A stretch of 64,000 nucleotides of DNA from a candidate division Zixibacteria bacterium HGW-Zixibacteria-1 (GCA_002838945.1 PGXB01000013.1:17251-81250), one strand, 5' to 3'. Shown: positions 43,679 through 52,982, numbered from the stretch's first letter. Made by a program: numbers and translations. Notes: generated by a model not told the origin, from the sequence alone.

Positions 43679-44932
43679 TTAAAACTGTGTCCAGCAGACC
43701 GGTTTCTGATCCACCAGGAACAGACGATTGACCGTGTCCAGATGTTTCATGTCCGAGATCTCGGTCAGGCCGTAATCATAAAGCGACCTGAAATCCACAC
43801 ATCCCATAAGCATCGAGGAGAACTCGGCAATATCCATTTCGATCCCGACATGGAAGGCGCCCTTGTTTTTCAAAGCCGGCCGGCCATCGGCAAAATGCAC
43901 AATATAATCCCCGGCGTTTTGGGGCAGGAAGCTGTCGCGGATGGCTATTTTAAGTTTAACATTCTGCCCGTTAAAATTATGTCCGGCCAGTACTGCGAAC
44001 AGCCCGTTCATATCGATAATTCGATACATCAGACCGACGCCTTGGATGTTGCTTTCATGGTACACCGGGGCGGTCAAGTTTTGAGAATTATTGCGCGGAT
44101 CGAACGGGAGGAAGTGGAAATTATCGTCGAGAAGATTAAATACCACGGCGTTGATTTGATCGGCCTGGGTGTGCAGAAAGGCCATCATTTCCATAAGAGC
44201 GTCGCGGTTTTCGTAAATAATCTGCTCGATTATAATATCATTGAGAATGAAATTGTCTTTCTTGAGGTTTTTGAATGAAAAGGCCATATAGCCGAGAATA
44301 TTCTTTCCGCTCTTATATCCAACCATCCGCAGGTTGCGTCTTTCAAAACCGGGCAGTTCATGTTTCATCCGTTTCATCATTCCATGCGTTTTGGCGGCAA
44401 AGCGATTGTAACAGGCTTCCATGGCCGGGAAATCCCTGTTGGTCAGAAAGCAAATATGTTCGCGGGTTTTGCCGCGCGGCAGATCAGCCGGTCTGATACT
44501 GTATTGACTCAACTTGGGACCGTAGCCGTATCCCATTTTCCGATAAAAATCGGGACGGAACGGATACAGCGCCGTCATGCTAGCGCCCTTTTCAAGATAA
44601 TGCTGATGGAAAAATTCGATCAGTTCCTTGCACACCCGCTCCTTTTTATGATTCAAATCGACCGCCACCAGACCGACACCGCCGACCGTGATACCGGTTT
44701 CGAACAAAGTCATATCAAAATCGAACAGGCGCATGCCGCCCACCAGCTCTTTGTCGCGAAACAGGCCGTATGACCTGATCTTAGGATCATTTCTTTCCAG
44801 CGTAAGGAGTCTTTCGCGGACGCGCTTTTTGTCTTCATCGGTATTCGGGATGCCCATCCCGGGGTAGGCATTGGCGACGATGTCAATAAACTCCGCATAG
44901 CGCCCCGCAGTTATTCTTTTTATCGGGCTCAT
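43679..44932 (-). CDS. Eis-like GNAT acetyltransferase with sterol-carrier-like domain
   Basis: 417 residues in the three-domain Eis layout: N-terminal GNAT (ITVGGVGLVAVDLNHKKERV, then YPFRPDFYRKMGYGYG), a second GNAT-like domain, and a C-terminal SCP2-like domain ending in Phe (CWTQF), whose free carboxylate is catalytic in Eis. Eis proteins acetylate lysines and amines, including aminoglycosides. The physiological substrate here is unknown. It is monocistronic and closed by a bidirectional terminator. Confidence 0.88.
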   Translation of the reverse strand: MSPIKRITAGRYAEFIDIVANAYPGMGIPNTDEDKKRVRERLLTLERNDPKIRSYGLFRDKELVGGMRLFDFDMTLFETGITVGGVGLVAVDLNHKKERVCKELIEFFHQHYLEKGASMTALYPFRPDFYRKMGYGYGPKLSQYSIRPADLPRGKTREHICFLTNRDFPAMEACYNRFAAKTHGMMKRMKHELPGFERRNLRMVGYKSGKNILGYMAFSFKNLKKDNFILNDIIIEQIIYENRDALMEMMAFLHTQADQINAVVFNLLDDNFHFLPFDPRNNSQNLTAPVYHESNIQGVGLMYRIIDMNGLFAVLAGHNFNGQNVKLKIAIRDSFLPQNAGDYIVHFADGRPALKNKGAFHVGIEMDIAEFSSMLMGCVDFRSLYDYGLTEISDMKHLDTVNRLFLVDQKPVCWTQF

Positions 44933-44970
44933 AATTCTATTCTCTCCATGAATTGATTCCTCGGCAGCAT

Positions 44971-45969
44971 TTATTTTTTTAAATCTGAGATCACACGGCT
45001 TTCAACCCAGTAAATATTCGCCTGCCCATTGACGATACCATCCAATGTTTCTATGATACCGTTGTACTTACGCCTGGCAGATGAATAGGCGCTAAGCTGG
45101 CTGCGGCTGCTGGTAAAAAAGAAAAACCGGCCATCGGGTGAAACATAAGGACAATAATCCAACGTCGGTGAATTGATAGCTTCACCCATATTGACGGCTT
45201 TGGTCCAGGTATCGTTATCAGACTTAAAACTCACATACAGGTCGCCGCCGCCCATATCATCGTCGCGGCCGTACGAGGTAAATATGATATAACTTTCATC
45301 GGGCGCGATAAAGGCGTTGAATTCATAAGTATCGCCATTATTAATCGAATCGTTCAGCTTTTCCGGCGGTTGATATTGCCCGTCGATCAATCGGCTGCGG
45401 TAGATATCTTCGGTTTTTTCGTACTCGGCCGTAAAGTAAATGGTTCCATCGGCGGTAAGTGAAGGATAAAATTCGTCCTTATCGGTATTGATGGGCGCGC
45501 CGAGATTAACCGGCCTGCTCCATCCTGTTTCCTCTTTCTCGACATACCAGATATCATAATCCTTCGGTTCGCCGGAGTCTCCTGTCGGCCGGTTCGAGAC
45601 AAAATACAACCGGTTGCCGTCGGGCGAAAAGGCCGGTTCGAGATCGCTGTAGTTTCCCGAGAACGATGCGACTTCCGGCAAAGTCCAACGGCCGTTTTCC
45701 TGCTTAAGGCAGACCATGGCGTTGATCGGACGGGCGGACAACGTAAAATAGAATTCATTCCCATCCGGCGAGAAAGCGGCATCACGCTCGTTGAAACGGG
45801 TCGATACCAGACCGGGAGCGAAGATTTGAATGGTCTGTTGCGGCTCGGTTTGCCCGAGATATTTCCCGGCAAGTTTTGGTGCGGTATCATCTATTTTTTT
45901 AATGCACCCAGCCGAAAACAATAATATAAATATGCTTATACCAAGTTTCGCGGATTTAATAATAAACAA
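44971..45969 (-). CDS. TolB-like beta-propeller lipoprotein (PD40 repeats)
   Basis: 332 residues. The signal peptide ends in the lipobox FSAGC. At least five PD40 blades are visible: DAAFSPDGNEFYF, EPAFSPDGNRLYFVSNRPTG, YPSLTADGTIYFTAEY, NAFIAPDESYIIFTSYG and CPYVSPDGRFFFFTSSR. Such lipoproteins bind partners at the outer membrane or periplasm; no enzyme activity is expected. It is 44 bp downstream of the gene at 46013-48247 on the same strand and may be cotranscribed. Confidence 0.85.
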   Translation of the reverse strand: MFIIKSAKLGISIFILLFSAGCIKKIDDTAPKLAGKYLGQTEPQQTIQIFAPGLVSTRFNERDAAFSPDGNEFYFTLSARPINAMVCLKQENGRWTLPEVASFSGNYSDLEPAFSPDGNRLYFVSNRPTGDSGEPKDYDIWYVEKEETGWSRPVNLGAPINTDKDEFYPSLTADGTIYFTAEYEKTEDIYRSRLIDGQYQPPEKLNDSINNGDTYEFNAFIAPDESYIIFTSYGRDDDMGGGDLYVSFKSDNDTWTKAVNMGEAINSPTLDYCPYVSPDGRFFFFTSSRSQLSAYSSARRKYNGIIETLDGIVNGQANIYWVESRVISDLKK

Positions 45970-46012
45970 TTTAACCTCCGATCATGACATATTCCCGAAG
46001 TCCGATAATATA

Positions 46013-48247
46013 TTACCACGCCGACTTCATGGATACAAGCAAAAAAGCCATCAGATATAATACGGCTCCCAGAAGCAGGGCTGCGTTGAATCCATAAGCA
46101 AAAGCGGCCAGAACAATCAAGGTCGATCCCAGGACCGAACCGGCGCCATTGACCGCAAAGCCCCAGTCAATCAGTTCCTTTACCCTCAAGGTTCCTTTCG
46201 GGAACGGCATGCCCATAAAGAAGCCGAGAGGGCAGATCAGAAGCATTGCAGTAATGATTCTCGGGACAATGGTCAGATGACCGAGTTGATATGTCAGGTT
46301 TCGGAAAAGAAATATATCAAGAAGAATCCAGATAATTATTCCGGCAAATGGAACCAGATTGCTGACTTTATCGGCGAAACGACTCCCGATACCGGAGCAG
46401 ACGAGAAGTGTCAATAGGATGGCAATGATGCTGTAAACCGAAGGCCCGATAAAGAGCGTATATTTCTGGATAAGGATTATTTCCACCGCCATAAAGGCCA
46501 TCCCGATCAGGAAGAAGTACAGCCAGGGTGCTATTCGCAATTTGGAACCGGCCTTCAAGTACGGTATCAGGTTTAAAGGGATAATTATGGCAATCACCAC
46601 CAGAAGGATGATGCCGATAATTATTTTTGACAGGGGGAATCCGAGGAATTCATAGGGCAGCACTTTTTCGAGATTTTCGCTTGTAAAGTTTTTCCATAAA
46701 CCCATCTGGGCCACGAATGGCTGATTGTCGGTGCTGGGCGAGATATCGATTACGGCCGAGTCGGTCTCATTTTCCCAGCCGTTCAGGACAATCCGGTTGA
46801 TAAGGTTATCTTTGGTGGAATCGGGCGCAGGATAAAGAAGATGAATATATTCATAAACCTCGGGGGTTAACTCGCCGAAGGCATTGTTGCGGATATCGTC
46901 GGTCAGCGGCTGTTTCGAAAGAAGAATCATATTGCGCCGCATCTGCGGCAGATCGTACACCGCAAAATGCGCGGTAACATCTTCGACTCCTTGTTTCTTG
47001 AGGGCGTTCTTTAGCTCACTCACAAGCCGCGGCATGTAGAACTGATGCTCCATCATCATGAAGCCGCTGTCGGAAAGCGATTTCCAGTAGTCCTCGAAAG
47101 CCTCGGTGGTAAACAGGTAGTTTTCGGCCAGGGCAAAGGCGCCTGAAGCCAGCGCCGCCCAGGTGTTGGAACTCAGCGAATAGATGACGTCGAATTTATT
47201 TTCAAAACGCTGCACATAGGCGCGGGCATCTTCGGTCGCGACTGTCACGCGCGGATCATCATATATATGCCCCGAATATTCCGCCAGTTCACCCGCGAGC
47301 ATCATCTGATTTATATGCGGGTTGACTTCGACAGCATGAACTTCGGTTGCTCCGTGCTGCAAGGCTTGCAATACATCAACCCCGCCGCCGGATCCCAGCG
47401 AGAGAAAGGTTCAGGAGTCGAATCGTTTGATAAGATTGCCGACATCGATACCGAATTCGAAAAGCTCCGAGTCAGGTTTGTTCCAGCTGCCATCGAACGG
47501 ATACACCGGCGAGTTGGCGACATTGTCGATGTTAATTCCGCGATAGCCCGCCGGAAAGTCATAGACTTTGATTTTGGACATAGCGTCCCAGTGCCGATAA
47601 ACAATCGGCGCGCGTTCCTCGCGCTGCATCTCGAGCAAATTTTCCGAATATGATGTCATAACCAGGGCGCCTGCCGCCAGTAACAGCGGAAGAAGCCTCA
47701 GCCATTTCCGGGCCGCCATCAACGAGGCCAGGAAAATCGGAATCGAACACAAAAAAGTGGCTACCGGCGTGCCCCACCGATTCATGAGCAGCACCGCCAC
47801 GGCCACGCCGATTCCGGCGCCGATCAGATCGGCCATATATAAGCGGGGCATATCATAATGAAATTTCTTGAACAAGATCGCTAATCCAATGCCGCCAAAA
47901 TAAAATGCCGAACTCAGCAGGGCAACGGTAATGACAAGTTTGCCGACCATACCCCAGCTGCTGAAAAGCTCCGAAAAACGCATTCCGAGCCTAAAAACCA
48001 GAGGCGGCCCGATTATGGCCATCAGGCCGGCCAGGGATAAAATCAGCCCAAGGCTGTCCCGGTGCCCGATGGATGGAATCAACCTGAGTGTCAGGGCTCC
48101 CAGCCCGAGGCCGAGAATGGCCAGCGATAGAATCAAAAAGGCGAAAGTATAAAAAAATTCCGCCGAAAAAATCCGCGTCCAGATTATTTCAAGCGCGATA
48201 AGGGTAATCGACATAAATGCAATGATTAAATACTTACTGCCTCTCAC
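46013..48247 (-). CDS. Membrane spermidine-synthase-like protein with an in-frame UGA (candidate selenoprotein, or pseudogene)
   Basis: One continuous frame of 744 residues from the GTG at 48247 (GGGAG 8 nt upstream), broken only by TGA at 47411-47413, codon 279. The N-terminal 200 residues have about six membrane helices; then a spermidine-synthase/methyltransferase domain (RFDS-UGA-TFLSLGSGGGVDVLQA, HAVEVNPHI, VATEDARAYV); then seven more helices (YTLFIGPSVYSIIAILLTLL, PFPKG). The UGA falls exactly before the SAM-binding glycine loop, and sequence quality on both sides is high. Because this genome makes Sec (selD at 16112), readthrough as Sec279 is plausible. A nonsense mutation or sequencing error is the alternative; without readthrough it makes a 278-residue fragment. 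Confidence 0.7.
47386..47413 (-). promoter_or_regulatory. Possible SECIS-like hairpin after the UGA
   Basis: Reading the minus strand, the TGA at 47413-47411 is followed after 10 nt by CGCTGG-GAT-CCGGCG, a 6-bp stem (one G-U pair) with its loop about 16 nt from the UGA. Spacing and loop G/U fit a bacterial SECIS, but any sequence encoding a GSGGG loop is GC-rich and could fold similarly, so support is weak. Confidence 0.35.
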
Positions 48248-48602
48248 AATAATATCTCCCGTATCTAAAATGTTGTCGATTCTGTATGGCAATGAGAAAG
48301 GGTCTTTGGATGAGCAAATCAAACATGTATATGATTACGTCAATAGACCTTGAAGGTTTCGCCATATTCAACGGCCCGGTTCGATCAATCTCTGAAATAA
48401 TAGGACATAAATTGTATTGTATATCAAATAGATGTTACATTTACCAAAAAGCCTATTGACGGCCTGTCGCAATAAACTATATTTGATAATAGGGTATTGT
48501 ATCGGAGTTTTCACGTAGTGTATGCCGGTTCTATCGGGCATCATTCGCTTATCCGGCGTTATTTAGTAAGTTATTTGAATCATTTATTATCAAGGAGGAG
48601 CT
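48248..48602. other. Divergent intergenic region
   Basis: 355 bp between the UGA-containing membrane gene and the first DsrC-like gene. It holds the plus-strand promoter at 48456-48483, a leader of about 110 nt with a small ATGCC/GGCAT hairpin at about 48522-48541, and AAGGAGG before the ATG. I see no ORF. Confidence 0.6.
48456..48483 (+). promoter_or_regulatory. Sigma-70-type promoter of the first tandem-DsrC gene
   Basis: TTGACG at 48456-48461 and TATATT at 48478-48483, 16-nt spacer. The predicted transcript has a leader of about 110 nt. Confidence 0.55.
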
Positions 48603-49262
48603 ATGGGTACCTTTACCGGCAAAGGCAAAATGTATGAAGTCGATGAGAATGACTTTTTGCTCGATTCGGGCGGGTGGGATGAAGGTTTCGCCGAAATGAT
48701 GGCGGATAAATTGGGCATGACCCACGGTCTGACAAAAGAGCAATGGGATGTGATCAGGTACATTCGAAAGAGCTTCAATGAGAATGGCCGCTGCCCCCTT
48801 GTCTATGAGACCTGCCGGCAGAATGGCCTTAACCTGAGGGAATTAAAAAGGCTGTTTCCGACCGGCTATCTTCGCGGCGCCTGCCGTCTGGCGGGAATAA
48901 CATATCGGGAAGGTTACCTCGGACAGGCCTATCTGCCGAAAACCGCTGATGACTTGAATATTATCTCGGCCTCGAAAAAATATCGGGTCGATGTGCGCGG
49001 TTTTCTGATCGACCCCAATGACTGGGATGAGTATTATGCCGCGCACCGGGCCTATGATGCCAAGATTCCGGGCGGCCAGCTGACCGAAAAACACTGGGAC
49101 ATCCTGCATTATCTTCGCAATTACTACAAGGAGAATAATGATATCCCGACGGTTTATCAGACTTGCGAGGATAACAAGATCGAATTGAGCGAGCTCGAAA
49201 CGCTGTTCCCCGATGGTTATCACCGGGGCGCGGTAAAGATCGCCGGTCTGCGCGTGCGATAA
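48603..49262 (+). CDS. Tandem-domain DsrC/TusE-like sulfur-relay protein
   Basis: 219 residues made of two DsrC/TusE modules. Module 1 (about 1-118): YEVDENDFLLDSGGWDEGFA, LTKEQWDVIRYIR, then LFPTGYLRGACRLAGITYRE. Module 2 (about 125-219): VDVRGFLIDPNDWDEYYA, LTEKHWDILHYLR, then LFPDGYHRGAVKIAG. DsrC/TusE proteins carry persulfide on a C-terminal cysteine. Here the penultimate cysteine is absent from both modules; the internal Cys (RGAC) is kept in module 1 and is Val in module 2. CxxxYETC and VYQTC give other cysteines. It faces a sirtuin and a NifS-SelD gene. A very strong AAGGAGG site suggests high expression. Confidence 0.88.
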   Translation: MGTFTGKGKMYEVDENDFLLDSGGWDEGFAEMMADKLGMTHGLTKEQWDVIRYIRKSFNENGRCPLVYETCRQNGLNLRELKRLFPTGYLRGACRLAGITYREGYLGQAYLPKTADDLNIISASKKYRVDVRGFLIDPNDWDEYYAAHRAYDAKIPGGQLTEKHWDILHYLRNYYKENNDIPTVYQTCEDNKIELSELETLFPDGYHRGAVKIAGLRVR

Positions 49263-49298
49263 TCAAATTTGATTGTACCTTACAATGACAGGCGTGAT

Positions 49299-50051
49299 TC
49301 AGTCGGATACGAACGATATCCCCAGCGCCTGCATCAGTCCGGTCATGCCTTCGGTCGCTTTGGCACGGATGAATATGTCCGAAATACGATCGGTATAATT
49401 GGACGGCTCGACATTGATTTCCAGTATCGAGGTTCCGTTGCTCTTGGCCAGCGGCGGGATCAATGCCGCCGGCATCACTTCACCGGTGGTGCCGATTAGA
49501 ATAAAGAGATCCGACATTTGCGCTTCCAGAACCGCCTTGGAATAAACTTCCTGAGGAACGGTCTCGCCGAAAAAGACAAAATCCGGTTTCAAGAGGCCGC
49601 CGCATTGACGACAGCAGGGGGGAAGCTCATCGAGATTGATCTGCGATACATGATACCGCCCGGCGCAATTGTCACAGATCAGGTACTGTGAATTGCCGTG
49701 GAACTCATATACTTCTTTGCTTCCGGCCGCTTGATGGAGATTGTCGATATTTTGCGTGATGACGGTCTGGAGTATTTCTTTCTTTTCCAGTTCGGCCAGG
49801 GCCAGATGTGCGGCATTGGGTCTGGCACTGCCGAAAAAATCATAAAATATTTCCTTGATGACCGGCCATGATTTAGCCGGATGCGCCCGGAAATAATTTA
49901 TCTCCAGGTAGCCCGGGTCGTACTTCTCCCATAATCCGCCCTCGCCGCGGAAGGGCGGGATACCACTCTCGACCGAAATCCCCGCACCGGTAAAAGCGGT
50001 GATTCTTTGGGAACTCCTGACCAGTTCGGCCGCCTGATTGAAAATACTCAT
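49299..50051 (-). CDS. NAD-dependent protein deacylase (sirtuin)
   Basis: 250 residues of the CobB/SIR2 type. TAFTGAGISVESGIPPFRG binds NAD; TQNIDNLHQAAG and HGNSQ supply the catalytic His; CDNC and CRQC bind structural zinc; LIGTTGEVMPAALIPP closes the NAD pocket. It removes acyl groups from lysine and yields nicotinamide. It lies 21 bp downstream of the NifS-SelD gene on the same strand, so the two are probably cotranscribed. A functional link to sulfur/selenium metabolism is suggested only by this context. It is unrelated in type to the defence-like SIR2 at 1308. Confidence 0.92.
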   Translation of the reverse strand: MSIFNQAAELVRSSQRITAFTGAGISVESGIPPFRGEGGLWEKYDPGYLEINYFRAHPAKSWPVIKEIFYDFFGSARPNAAHLALAELEKKEILQTVITQNIDNLHQAAGSKEVYEFHGNSQYLICDNCAGRYHVSQINLDELPPCCRQCGGLLKPDFVFFGETVPQEVYSKAVLEAQMSDLFILIGTTGEVMPAALIPPLAKSNGTSILEINVEPSNYTDRISDIFIRAKATEGMTGLMQALGISFVSD

Positions 50052-50072
50052 GATATCGACGTCGATGAAAAA

Positions 50073-52274
50073 TTATGGATTTACGATGATTCTCGACTGA
50101 CCTTTCGGCAGGACCTTGCCAATAACGGCCGCATGCGCGATACCATTGTCGGTCAGTGTTCTGATTAAATCATCCGCCTTATTCCCCGCGGCCGATATCA
50201 GCAATCCGCCGGAAGTCTGGGCATCATTCAAAATCAGCTGCATGATCTCGGAAATTTTTGAATCATACTTTACATTGGGTGCGGTAAAGGCGAAATTGTC
50301 GCGCGTCCCTCCGGGGATAACGCCCGACACCGCCAGGTCCATGGTTCCGGGCAGAAGCGGCACCGAGCCGGCGCCGATCACGGCCGTCTTATCCGATCCG
50401 GCCATCATTTCCATCAAATGTCCCAGCAGGCCGAAACCGGTTATATCGGTGGCGGCATTGACTCCGACCGATTGCATGGCCTCGGCGGCGGCTTTATTCA
50501 ACGCTGTCATGGTCTCCACCAGCGTCTTTTCATGCGCCTTTTCCAGCAAACCCTGTTTCATGGCGGTCGAGAGAATTCCGGTGCCGATCGGTTTGGTCAA
50601 AATCAACACATCACCTTCCTGGGCGGTCCGGTTAGTGACGATACGCGCCGGATCGATCAGCCCGGTCACGGCGAGGCCGTATTTCGGCTCGGTGTCATCG
50701 ACCGTATGTCCGCCGATGATGGCAATTCCCGCCTCGTCGGCGACCGCCTGCGCCCCGGCAAGCATTTTTTCCAGGACTTCCATCGGCAGACGGTTGCTCG
50801 GGAAACCGACCACATTGAGAGCGAAAATCGGCCTTCCGCCCATGGCATATATATCGCTGAGCGAATTGGCGGCGGCAATGGCCCCGAACTGAAACGGATC
50901 ATCCACAATCGGCGTGAAAAAATCAACCGTCTGCACGATGGCGGTTTTATCGTCGATACGATATACCGCGGCATCATCCGATGTATCGGTTCCGACCAGA
51001 ATATTGGCATCATGCGGCGCCGGCATCTTTCTGAGGATCTCCTCGAGAAGCTGCGGCCGCAATTTACAGGCACATCCCAGGCCATGCGTGTATTGAGTTA
51101 ATTTGATTTCACCCGCGGCCGCTGTGACAATGGCCGCCCCGGTCGGCTGAAGTCGCTGCACGACGGAAATGATTTCTTCGATGGTACGATCGATCTCATC
51201 CGCGGTCGTGAACCGGCCGATCGAAAAGCGAATGGTCCCCATGGCGTACTCAAGCGGAACCTTCATGGCCTGCAGGACACTGGAGACATCGATATTGTCG
51301 CTATGGCAGGCGGCACCGGCCGAGGCCGCGACTCCCTTCAACTCCGAGAGAATGGTATTGGCTTCCAGCCCTCTGAAACTGATACTGGCGGTGTTGGGCA
51401 GACGCCTGTCGTAATGACCATTGATTTTTATATCCGGATATTTTTGTTTGATGCCGTTCTCCAGCCGATCGCGCAGTTTTTTCAGATGCGGCTGATGTTT
51501 CTCCAGTTCCGCCTCGACCAATTCGCAGGCTTTGCCCAGGCCGACCATCTCAATCACATTCTCGGTTCCGGCCCGTTTATTCATCTCATGGTCGGCGCCA
51601 TGCACCTGCTTCTCGAGTTTGATGCCGGACCTGATGTACAGCGCGCCGATGCCCTTGGGCGCATACAGTTTGTGTCCGGCAATCGAAAGCAGATCGACAT
51701 CGAGCTCATCGACTCGCACCGGCACCTTGCCGATCGACTGGGCGCAGTCGGAATGAAACAGGATACCGTGCCTGTGGGCAATTCCGGCCAGTTCGGCGAT
51801 CGGTTCGATCGTGCCCACTTCGTTATTGGCATGCATGATGGTCACCAGGATCGTCTGCGGCGTGATGGCATCCTCGAGCCGGGCGGGATCGACCAGGCCA
51901 TATTCATCCACCGGTAAATAAGTGACCCGACAGCCGGATTCTTCGAGATATTTGCAGACCTCGGTAACCGCTGGGTGTTCAATCGCCGACGTTATGATAT
52001 GATTGCCTTTGTCGCGATAGGCCCGCGCCACCCCTTTGATGGCATAATTGTTCGATTCCGAACCGCCGCTGGTAAATATGATTTCATAGGCGTTGCACCC
52101 GAGCATCAAAGCGATCTGTTTTCGGGCGGTTTCGACCGCCTTTTTAGCGGTAATGCCATAGTCATGACTGCTGGACGGGTTGCCGAAATGTTCGTGGATA
52201 TAGGGAAGCATCGCCTCGGCCACCCGCGGGTCAATCGGCGTGGTCGCATTGTAATCAAGATATATCGGTTTCAT
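50073..52274 (-). CDS. Fusion of NifS-like cysteine desulfurase/selenocysteine lyase and selenophosphate synthetase
   Basis: 733 residues. Residues 1-375 are a NifS-type PLP enzyme: Lys202 in SIAGHKLYAPKG, HSDCAQSIGK, and the mobile-loop cysteine 323 in ASAGAACHSD. After a short Ala-rich linker, residues 388-733 are a SelD: THGLGCACKLRP (Cys401, Cys403, Lys404), DDAAVY, QTVDFFTPIVDDPF, SLSDIYAMGG, IGGHTVDD, DITGFGLLGHL and DAQTSGGLL. The first half would release selenium from selenocysteine, or sulfur from cysteine, and hand it to the second half, which makes selenophosphate. NifS-SelD fusions are known from a few bacteria. Both active sites look complete. It lies between a tandem-DsrC gene and a sirtuin in one operon. 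Confidence 0.95.
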   Translation of the reverse strand: MKPIYLDYNATTPIDPRVAEAMLPYIHEHFGNPSSSHDYGITAKKAVETARKQIALMLGCNAYEIIFTSGGSESNNYAIKGVARAYRDKGNHIITSAIEHPAVTEVCKYLEESGCRVTYLPVDEYGLVDPARLEDAITPQTILVTIMHANNEVGTIEPIAELAGIAHRHGILFHSDCAQSIGKVPVRVDELDVDLLSIAGHKLYAPKGIGALYIRSGIKLEKQVHGADHEMNKRAGTENVIEMVGLGKACELVEAELEKHQPHLKKLRDRLENGIKQKYPDIKINGHYDRRLPNTASISFRGLEANTILSELKGVAASAGAACHSDNIDVSSVLQAMKVPLEYAMGTIRFSIGRFTTADEIDRTIEEIISVVQRLQPTGAAIVTAAAGEIKLTQYTHGLGCACKLRPQLLEEILRKMPAPHDANILVGTDTSDDAAVYRIDDKTAIVQTVDFFTPIVDDPFQFGAIAAANSLSDIYAMGGRPIFALNVVGFPSNRLPMEVLEKMLAGAQAVADEAGIAIIGGHTVDDTEPKYGLAVTGLIDPARIVTNRTAQEGDVLILTKPIGTGILSTAMKQGLLEKAHEKTLVETMTALNKAAAEAMQSVGVNAATDITGFGLLGHLMEMMAGSDKTAVIGAGSVPLLPGTMDLAVSGVIPGGTRDNFAFTAPNVKYDSKISEIMQLILNDAQTSGGLLISAAGNKADDLIRTLTDNGIAHAAVIGKVLPKGQSRIIVNP

Positions 52275-52325
52275 AGTACGTCTCTATCCCTGCCGGTACA
52301 GGAAGCCGAATGTATGATATGCCGT

Positions 52326-52982
52326 CTATCGGGCTCTCATACCGGCGATTTTGACCGCGCCCCGGTGATAACCGTCGGGGAACAGCTTCTCCAGTTCTTC
52401 GATGGTTATACGGCCGGCCTCGCAGGTCTCATAGACGGTGGGAACCGTCCCGGTATCCTGGAACGATTGGCGCAGGTATTCGATTATTTTCCAGTGCTTC
52501 TCGGTCAGTTCGGCCGGAATTTTCATCTCGAAAGCCTTGAACAGGGCGAAATGCTCGTCCCATTCATCCGGGTCGATCAAAAAGCCGCGCACATCGACAT
52601 TGTAGGTCTTGTTAATCGGGATCGGTTCAATATCCTCGGCGGTGGCCAAAAGCCAGGAATGCCCGATATAGCCCTCTTTATAAGTCACACCGGCCAGCTT
52701 GCAGGCGCAGCGAAGATAACCGGTTGGAAAAAGCTCTTTTAAATCGGCCAAATTTAAATTGTTGACCCGGCAGGTTTTATAGACGACCGGGCACATCCCG
52801 GTGTTGGTGAGCGAATCATGAATGTAGTGAATTATGTGCCAATGGTCGTCGGTCAGGCCGCCCTCGACACCACACCCGGCCGCCATGCCCTCGGCGAAAT
52901 CCTCATCCCAGGTCTTGAAATCGGCCAGAAAGCCGTCGTCATCGACTTTGTATTCTTTGTCTTTATACTTAAATGTAGCCAT
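52326..52982 (-). CDS. Tandem-domain DsrC/TusE-like sulfur-relay protein
   Basis: 218 residues from the ATG at 52982 (GGGAG 5 nt upstream); an in-frame ATG four codons earlier would include that site. Two DsrC/TusE modules as in the gene at 48603: YKVDDDGFLADFKTWDEDFA and LFPTGYLRCACKLAGVTYKE in module 1, VDVRGFLIDPDEWDEHFALF and LFPDGYHRGAVKIAG in module 2. Module 1 has CAC at the internal-Cys position, one more cysteine than its paralogue. The terminal cysteine is missing in both modules. It is first in the operon with NifS-SelD (51 bp downstream) and the sirtuin. Confidence 0.88.
   Translation of the reverse strand: MATFKYKDKEYKVDDDGFLADFKTWDEDFAEGMAAGCGVEGGLTDDHWHIIHYIHDSLTNTGMCPVVYKTCRVNNLNLADLKELFPTGYLRCACKLAGVTYKEGYIGHSWLLATAEDIEPIPINKTYNVDVRGFLIDPDEWDEHFALFKAFEMKIPAELTEKHWKIIEYLRQSFQDTGTVPTVYETCEAGRITIEELEKLFPDGYHRGAVKIAGMRAR

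Noticed and set aside
47411..48322. Calling the spermidine-synthase-like region as two independent genes (47411-48322 and 46013-47371)
   Set aside because: Both are in one frame, joined by 13 sense codons after a single TGA, and the second would start inside the SAM-binding fold. One gene with an in-frame UGA explains it better.
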